From Aspidapion aeneum (taxonomy: Eukaryota; Arthropoda; Insecta; Coleoptera; Brentidae): a DNA stretch of 64,000 nt. The notes below the pieces were generated by a model that saw only the letters and a list, made by a program, of their open reading frames with translations, ran no database searches and was not told the DNA's origin. Below are positions 57,830 to 64,000 of the stretch, piece by piece (the first letter of the stretch is position 1; each line of letters begins with the position of its first letter). The position numbers and the translations under genes were made by a program. Location of the stretch: positions 135,239,348 through 135,303,347 of the forward strand of contig OY755038.1 in the NCBI GenBank assembly GCA_963576565.1, read 5' to 3'.

Positions 57830-59480
57830 ACGCCGAAAACAACCAATCCTACTTAGTAGAAGTCAGTGCCAGAGCATTTTGGAAGGCACTACCGCAAACT
57901 GTAGCATACGAAGCTACCATTCCGATTACATATAAAATGAACTGATCAGAAGAGACCATGAAAAAACCAGAGTTGCCAAGACATGTCTGCGAGTCCCACA
58001 CACATGATTTAGGGAAGGCATTTAAAAAAGAAACTGGGCCGCATCTTCGATGAAGGCACAAAGATCTCAACAAAATTTAAGGCCAAAAAGGGCACTGCGC
58101 TTCATCGGAGACGCTCTTAATTGGTGTTGTGTGGTGGCGACCGTAGAAAAACTCGATATAATTTCGGAGGATGACGAAACAGTAACAAGGCAACTTAAAC
58201 CAATCAGTAAAGGGCTAGGTGAAACCCTTTACAGTATCGGGGAACAGTCAAAACATTTTCTGGAAAATACTACTAAAATTGGCGATACTTTTAAAGATAC
58301 AGAACGTAACATAAAATTTATTGACTCAAAAGTATCAAATAAAGAAGTTAAAGTAATCCTGAGGGATGAAAAAAGCTTGGCTAGCGCATCTCGGGCCACC
58401 CAGTATCAAAATTTAAGGCGAATAATTTAACTCGCGCAAAACAAAACAAAAAATTATTGAATCATGCAAAGCAAGAAAAATCCCTAATGAAATTGTCAAT
58501 CCAGAGGTTTTACGAAAAGATTTAGATAACTTGGAAAAACAAATCTATTCGTCAACTCAAGGTTTGGAGATTACAAGAAAAAAAAATCAAAATTTTACGA
58601 AATTCCAATATGCGACTGCAGCATCACGGAAAATAAAATTTTTATTCAAATTAAAATACCGATTATACAACACCGACAAAAGTGAGACCTTTATGAACTG
58701 ACAACGACACCCTTCGCATGGTTCAATCAAACATGTGTAATACGGAAAAGAAGAAATTATACAAATTTCAGGTACAGGGCTACACTTATGTAGACCTTAT
58801 CACGACAAATTATGTTTTATTCCTAGGTTTTCTGCTGATAATATACAGGGACCACAGTGCGCCAAGAAATTGTATCACGGTGCGACTGTAAAAGAGATAC
58901 GTTTATATTGCCCGATAAATTGCCACTCAGGTAACTCGTTCGTAATCTCGAAATTAAACGACGTAACATACATACTTATACATCTCCAAGAAAAAACCTA
59001 TCTCTCCTGCAGCAGTGGAAAAACCGAATTAAAAAACGTTTAAAACAAAAAAGGAGCCTTGAAAATTAAAATTCCATGCAATTGCCAATTAGAGTCATCC
59101 GGCGAAATTATTATCCCACAAAAATTCCCATGTAAAAATAAACTCGAGACAAGCGTAATTCACATTATACCAGCAGTTTGGTCAAATCTTAAATCATTCA
59201 TTTTAAGACCAAAAATGCAACACATGCACCTACATACAAAGATATGCAAGAATGCCTAAACTCAAATTGGACACTAAATATACCACAATTAAATTTGACG
59301 TCATCAGAGGCAACACAACACAACACACAAACAAATTGAAAATTCAGTGGGCACTATCATACCGCAAACATACGGTTGTTATAATTATAAAGTATACGGT
59401 ATGGGATATCACGGAATTTTTCTGTTATGGAACTTAATACTTTCCATGCTGGTGGTATCACCATCCAATTATAAGTATTG
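57830..59480 (+). pseudogene. degenerate retroviral-type env relic
   Basis: Envelope-like protein in pieces, in the env position of the gypsy relic. VAYEATIPITYKMN lies near 57900. A KRALRFIGDALNW segment near 58083 has the look of a cleavage site plus fusion-peptide region. A long helical, heptad-like stretch follows (LGETLYSIGEQSKHFLEN). Then comes a cysteine-rich ectodomain with LHLCRPYHDKLCF (about 58770), LYCPINCHSG (about 58910) and IPCNCQLESSGEIIIPQKF (from 59068). A membrane-anchor-like GIFLLWNLILSMLVVS starts at 59413. Several stops and frame changes separate the pieces, so it is non-functional. It is unlike the younger errantivirus env at 22.4 kb, and the assignment rests on overall architecture. 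Confidence 0.6.
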
Positions 59481-60413
59481 TAGCATCACCAGCTCAAGTT
59501 GCTAATGCCCAAAATATTTTAAACACAACACAGATACACTATGAATATGTTATTGGTTCGGTTCGGTTGTAATGTATATGTAAGTATAAAACTTCTCAAA
59601 AAATATTCAAAAAGATCGGCGCCGCTAAATTTAAAGAAAGAAAATACACCCGAAATCGTAATCAACTACGGTCACACAAAGTTTAAAATCGAATTGAAAG
59701 AACAAAAAGATTTATTCTCCCTTCAACTCGGCGAAAAAGTGAATGCAAACATTGTTAATTGTGGCTCCGGCGAATAAAAAATTTGTCGCTTATTTAAATG
59801 CCGGTATATTTTATATACACACGTGCCTAATGTAATGTAAATACCGCGTATGCCGCATAGAATATATAATCGTCTATGCCGGTAGTTTTGTTATTTGTGT
59901 TGTATAATAAATGATTTTTATAAATGTTGACGATCTACACGGCGCGTCGTAGTCCGGAAATAGGTTTTACTACGCGAAAAAATATTATAGTAAATCATAG
60001 GAGCTAGCCCATTTGCCGACAAGCTAATTGCCACTTATAAGCGGTCGTCAAGTATAATTTTATATTATTAGAATGGTAATAATTTTTATGAATCACATGG
60101 TAGAGATTAAGAGATATAAGGGAAATAAATCATAATGAAAGACTTAGGCCGTAGCAAAAATAGCTACTTTGACTGATTAAATGTATGACATACATAATAT
60201 TTAAAACTTAATTAAATAATTTTGATAATGTTCTTTAAAAGGTGCAAAATGCATATGTTCTTTAAATAGTGCAAAATGCACACATGTTTTGAATGTATAA
60301 TAAAACAAATTATGGAATGTATAAACAAAGATGTATTATATTAAACGTATTTTTTAATGTTATAATTATAAAGTATCTATATATATCTAAGCAGGGTTGC
60401 CAAGGTTATAAAT
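59481..60413. other. non-coding stretch, possible 3' end of the env-bearing relic
   Basis: It includes tgccggtatattttatata and an AATAAATG near 59907, which could be remains of a 3' LTR. A later block (gttctttaaaaggtgcaaaatgcatatg, in two forms near 60230 and 60260) is a small duplication. No gene was supported. Confidence 0.4.
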
Positions 60414-61704
60414 TGTTGGCTCCCGTTAAATTTCGCGGTTGTTTTTAAATTTTAAAACCACACAATTGGATGAAGGACAGAGTACATTTTTCGCGCATAG
60501 ACATGCGCACCAAGAATCATAGAGATCTTTTCTACCGCCTCGAGAAAAATGGCGTGTTAATTACTTTCTCCAAATATTACAAATTTCTACCCTTAAAAGT
60601 GCTCGATTTTGGTGTACTGAAGCATAGAACTGGAAACTTCAGCCCTTCAGATACGTGGTGCCATCATTAGATCCTGACAGGGGCCCCTGGAACGTGGAGA
60701 AATTAGCTGCAAACTGGTGAGTACTTTGTTTCTGATTTCCGTTGTGTGGGTAACAGCAATTAACCTATGGACGTTTGATTATTTCGTAATTTCATATCAA
60801 TATATTTATGTTTGTTCGCGCTTTCATTTAATAAAATATATACAGTCCACTGCAGTTATCGTTTTTCTAACTGCGGGCAAACATAAGTGTTCCTCCGAAC
60901 CGAATAAATAAATTTACTCCATACGACGGTATTTTAAGTCAGCCATTTTCGCATTTTCGCCGCGATCACACGGCCTTGAATTTTGCCAATCGTATTGAAC
61001 CGTAGTTTTTCGTTCGACCTTCGGTTTTCGGCGCAATTCACCTGTTTTCGGTCCGCTGTTAGCTCCCGCTAAATTTCGCGGTTGTTTTTAATTTTAAAAC
61101 CACACAATTGAATGACGGACAGAGTTCATTTGCGCATTTTGGACATGCGCACCAAGAATCAGAAAGATCCTTTATCAACCGCCTCGAGAAATGGCGTGTT
61201 AATTTCGTTCTCCAACTATTTCAAATTTCTACACTTGAAAGTGCTCGATTTTGGTGTACTGAAGCAGAGAACTAGAAACTTCAGCCCTTCAGCTACGTGG
61301 TGACATCACTAGATCCGGAAAGGGGCCCCTTGGAACGTGGAGAAATTGGCTGCAAACTGGTGAGTGCTTTGTTTCTGATTGCCGTTGTGAGGCACCAACA
61401 ATTAACCTATGGACGTTTGATTATTTCGTAATTTCATATCAATATATTTATGATTGTTCGCGCTTTTATTAACTAAAATATTTACAGTCCATTGCAGTTA
61501 TCGTTTTTCTTACCGCGGGCTAACATAAGTGTTCCTTTCGACCCGAATTATTTAAATTTTACTCCATACGACGGTATTAATAAGTCGGCCATTTTTTCAC
61601 AAGCCGAGATCACGGCCTTGAATTTTCCCAATCGTATTGAAACGAGAGAAAGTTTCGTTCGACCTTCGGTGTGGTCATTCAGTTTAAACAAAATCGAGGA
61701 TCGA
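60414..61704 (+). repeat. 643-bp tandem duplication, retroelement leader/LTR-like
   Basis: Unit 1 starts with gctcccgttaaatttcgcgg at 60419. Unit 2 starts with gctcccgctaaatttcgcgg at 61062 and can be followed to about 61669. Each unit contains acgtggagaaatt, a splice-donor-like CTGGTGAGT (about 60715 and 61358) and cctatggacgtttgatta. It lies directly upstream of a BEL/Pao gag, so it is probably a duplicated LTR or leader. Confidence 0.8.
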
Positions 61705-61740
61705 TCAAAAAACAAAACAAACAACCACATGTTCAGTGTG

Positions 61741-62028
61741 TTAGGTGTGTTCCATATCATTTCGATATTTAAAACAATTTTCATCAATTGCGATAAATTA
61801 GTGCATATTTTCGACAATTTGTCATTTTTCTATTTCAGAAGCATTAATTTAGCGTTAATTGTATATTTACCGACATTTCTGTGATTAGATGTGTTCCATA
61901 TCATTTCGATATTTAAAACAATTTTCATCAATTGCGATAAATTAGTGCATATTTTCGACAATTCGTCATTTTTCTATTTCAGAAGCATTAATTTAGCGTT
62001 AATTGTATATTTACCGACAATTTCGTCA
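61741..62028 (+). repeat. 144-bp tandem duplication with splice-acceptor-like sequence
   Basis: Two units (61741-61884 and 61885-62028) with few differences. Each contains cattattttc-like and tttttctatttcag followed by aagcatt, a good acceptor. With the upstream CTGGTGAGT donors this suggests a spliced leader before gag. Confidence 0.8.
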
Positions 62029-62044
62029 TTTCAAAGGTAAAATC

Positions 62045-63140
62045 ATGTCTGTCAAAAAAGCCGTGCAAAAACGCAAAGGTTTTTTATCTGCGATCACCGA
62101 GTGTTATGTGTTTTCACAGACCGCGGCATCGGACGAAAAAGCGAGAAACGAGTTTCAAGTGAGGTATTCCGATTTGGATGAAACCTTCGATAAATGCATG
62201 CTGGCGCATAATGATGTCATTATGTTGATAGACGACTCGGACGACGAGGAGTTTAAAACGCAGGATGCGATCCTTTTAGAAGCTCGTAAATATTTTTATG
62301 CATGTAAGGGGGTTTACTCTAAAATATTTCCGGTTGAGGCCCCAACCCTTTCGGGATCATATGTTCGACAAAACGAATCTGAAACTCCAAAACTCAAAGA
62401 GTTAGGTATTCCCATATTTCGAGGTGATAAAAAATTATGGCCAAGCTTTTTCGATCTTTTTAATAACATTATAGATCAAAATCAAAGTCTAAGTAACGTT
62501 CGAAAACTTCAATATTTATTTTCATATCTCGAGGATGAGCCTTTAAAATTGATATCAGGGATTAGCTTATCTGATCAAAATTATAAAATTGCTTACGACA
62601 AATTAGTCAATAGATATCAAAACAAGCGAGACCTCGCAAATGATGCTTTAAGCACAATTATGAACTCCACCTTAAAAAACTAAAGAATTGCGTAATTTAA
62701 TTGACACCTTTTCTGAATCCCTAGAAATTTTAAAATCACTTAGCTTTGACGTTGACAGTTGGGACTTTATTATTTTTTTCATTTTGTTAGAAAAATTGGA
62801 TATTCCGACGCGTTCAAATTTCGAAATGAGTCACGCCAATACTAATACCGAAATTCCCACTTTTCAGTCACTTTTTCAATTTCTAGAAAAAAGATGTAAA
62901 ATTTTGGAATCACTTCCTCAATCAACAGCACCCAAAAAGGTGCCTATCTATCAAAAATCAAATTCTATGCAAAATCAGTGCAAAAGCCTACCTATCAAAA
63001 TTCAAATTCTATGCGAAATCAGTTTGGGCAAAAGCCTACTGTGCGTGCAAGGGCTGAAAAATAACGGAATTTCCTTCGATAGGTCGCCGGTAATGGCTTC
63101 ACAAGCACATTTAAAAATAAGTGTCGGTATTGACGATTGA
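62045..63140 (+). pseudogene. gag: BEL/Pao Gag (DUF1759-type), frame-broken and truncated
   Basis: Structural protein of a BEL/Pao LTR retrotransposon. The ATG at 62045 (MSVKKAVQKRKGFLSAI) opens about 213 codons. The N-terminal helical region is followed by the DUF1759-type core, which includes PIFRGDKKLWPSFFDLFNNI and NVRKLQYLFSYLEDEPLKL. The frame stops at 62683, and the same domain continues in another frame from 62688 (LRNLIDTFSESLEILKSL) to about 62935. The sequence then becomes repetitive and loses similarity before any zinc knuckle. No protease or RT follows: the plus-strand element ends where a minus-strand BEL/Pao tail begins. Confidence 0.85.
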
Positions 63141-63653
63141 AAATGGAAAGTTACGATACATATGGAATTTTATATGAAAAGGCACCTACCTGGGACTCTC
63201 TTGCAGCTCCAGTCGACGTTTAAACGTCCAGGTTTTTCACCTCAAATTCACTTTTTTCGGGAACGTGATTTTGCTAGTGTCTTGTTGTGACGGTGGTTCT
63301 TTGCGCACTCATCGCGGCGCTGCTTGTCTTCCACGTGTCCGGTGCCGTGAAACCCCATATGCATATTTTAGAGCGCGAAAATTTAAATTATTTTAAACGC
63401 GCAGAAAAGGAAAAGAAAATGAAAATTAGGAAATTTCTTGCTTGCACCAACATTTTCCGGCCGCCAAAACACGTGTGTTTTTACTTAGTTAAGAAAAGGA
63501 AAGGAAAAAAAATTAAATAGTATTCGCCTATTAGCTATTAAACGATACAATTTAACATTAACCCAAATATGCATTAAATTATGCATGTAAATTAAAATTA
63601 AAGAAAAGAAAAAATACTTAGAAAAAATTAAGAAAGAAAAGGAAAATTTTGCC
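63141..63653 (-). other. 3' untranslated/LTR region of the minus-strand BEL/Pao element
   Basis: Read on the minus strand from the pol stop, the sequence is AT-rich and then reads GGCGGCCGGAAAATGTTGG near 63460, resembling the purine-rich site and TGTT start of a BEL/Pao LTR. The plus-strand open frame at 63287-63520 (TVVLCALIAALLVF) is probably incidental within this LTR. Confidence 0.45.
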
Positions 63654-64000
63654 TTATGCGTCGGGCATAGGCAAAGGACATAGTTTCACTACTGGTCGAC
63701 GATATGTTCCTGTAGCTGTTTTAACGGTCACAACACGAATATGACCGTCTGAGCCAGGGTGTACGTCGACAATTCGCCCAACAGCCCATTGCAATGGCGG
63801 TTTTTGTTCATTCTTTACCACGACTAAAGTATTTAGTTTAATATTGTTGGAAGCCTCTGTCCATTTAGAACGCTGTTGCAAGGTGTTTAGGTACTCCAAG
63901 TTCCAGCGTTTCCAAAAATCGGACTGGAGCCTTTGCACCAGCTGCCAGCGGGACAGGGTGTTCAACTTGGAATCAGAAAATTCGGGTTCTGGTACGGAAT
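63654..64000 (-). CDS. BEL/Pao pol C-terminal domain (DUF5641-type), partial
   Basis: C-terminal end of a BEL/Pao polyprotein on the minus strand, entering from the window edge. It reads LSRWQLVQRLQSDFWKRW, LNTLQQRSKW, LVVVKNEQKPPLQW, HPGSDGHIRVVTVK and TYRRPVVKLCPLP, then stops. The frame is open with no defect in this window. It corresponds to 15840-16134 of the decayed element but is better preserved, so a younger and possibly intact copy lies to the right. Opposite in strand to the gag at 62.0 kb. Confidence 0.88.
   Translation of the reverse strand, partial: SVPEPEFSDSKLNTLSRWQLVQRLQSDFWKRWNLEYLNTLQQRSKWTEASNNIKLNTLVVVKNEQKPPLQWAVGRIVDVHPGSDGHIRVVTVKTATGTYRRPVVKLCPLPMPDA

Noticed and set aside
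63287..63520. Small membrane protein (TVVLCALIAALLVF)
   Set aside because: It lies in the presumed LTR/3' untranslated region of the minus-strand BEL/Pao element and has no other support.
1..64000. CRISPR array, bacterial operons, rRNA or tRNA genes
   Set aside because: The regular repeats are continuous tandem arrays without spacers; retroelements and splice-like signals show a eukaryotic genome; no cloverleaf or rRNA motif was recognised by eye.

Overview
This is an insect (arthropod) nuclear genome window, strongly AT-rich and built almost entirely of mobile elements, relics and tandem repeats. The pointers are BEL/Pao and Ty3/gypsy retrotransposons, an errantivirus with gag-pol-env, a Jockey/CR1-like LINE, a hAT element with 8-bp target duplications, many MITE-like inverted repeats, and a 2.5-kb array built from the arthropod telomere pentamer TTAGG. 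I could not assign a lineage and found no convincing host gene, tRNA, rRNA or CRISPR array. The only possible host-type coding signal is a weak two-exon candidate near 41.5-41.9 kb. Layout: 1-7.05 kb is AT-rich non-coding DNA with degenerate ~0.5-kb tandem repeats and MITE relics. 7.05-9.6 kb is an almost uniform 10-bp array, TTAGGTTGGG, that is, TTAGG alternating with TTGGG. 10.26-13.13 kb holds three foldback structures, one nested in another. 13.88-16.13 kb is a decayed BEL/Pao pol 3' half. 16.185-24.695 kb is a young errantivirus inserted just behind it, with LTR, primer-binding site, gag, pol, env, polypurine tract and truncated 3' LTR. Its LTRs differ at 4 positions over 373 bases by eye, gag and env are open, and pol is broken only by a frame change at a run of eight A. 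24.76-30.89 kb and 36.43-41.49 kb are two mosaic copies of one large non-coding element bounded by (TA)n, with ATATTGAT/ATCAATAT ends, subterminal GAGGTGAC-type motifs and an internal ~120-140-bp minisatellite. Between them lie gypsy fragments, a 309-bp MITE and an LTR/primer-binding-site junction. Two 146-bp LTR-like direct repeats (36.17 and 43.52 kb) bracket the second copy. The right one abuts a minus-strand primer-binding-site candidate and a leader with 300-bp tandem repeats. 44.6-48.48 kb is a LINE whose reverse transcriptase has lost its catalytic core. 48.5-52.4 kb is non-coding. 52.47-59.5 kb is an old env-bearing gypsy-class element. Its integrase is split by two datable insertions: a 384-bp solo LTR (TSD CATGT) and a 2,300-bp hAT element (TSD ATACATTT). 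60.4-63.1 kb is the 5' part of a BEL/Pao element with duplicated leader modules and gag. The last kilobase carries the 3' end of a second BEL/Pao element on the minus strand. The window therefore reads as layered transposon stratigraphy. Nothing here forms a cellular pathway; the genes that belong together are the gag-pol-env sets of the retroelements. The strongest leads are the composite telomere-like array, the nearly intact errantivirus, the paired large non-coding elements, the degenerate second env-bearing element, and the nested insertions with readable target duplications.
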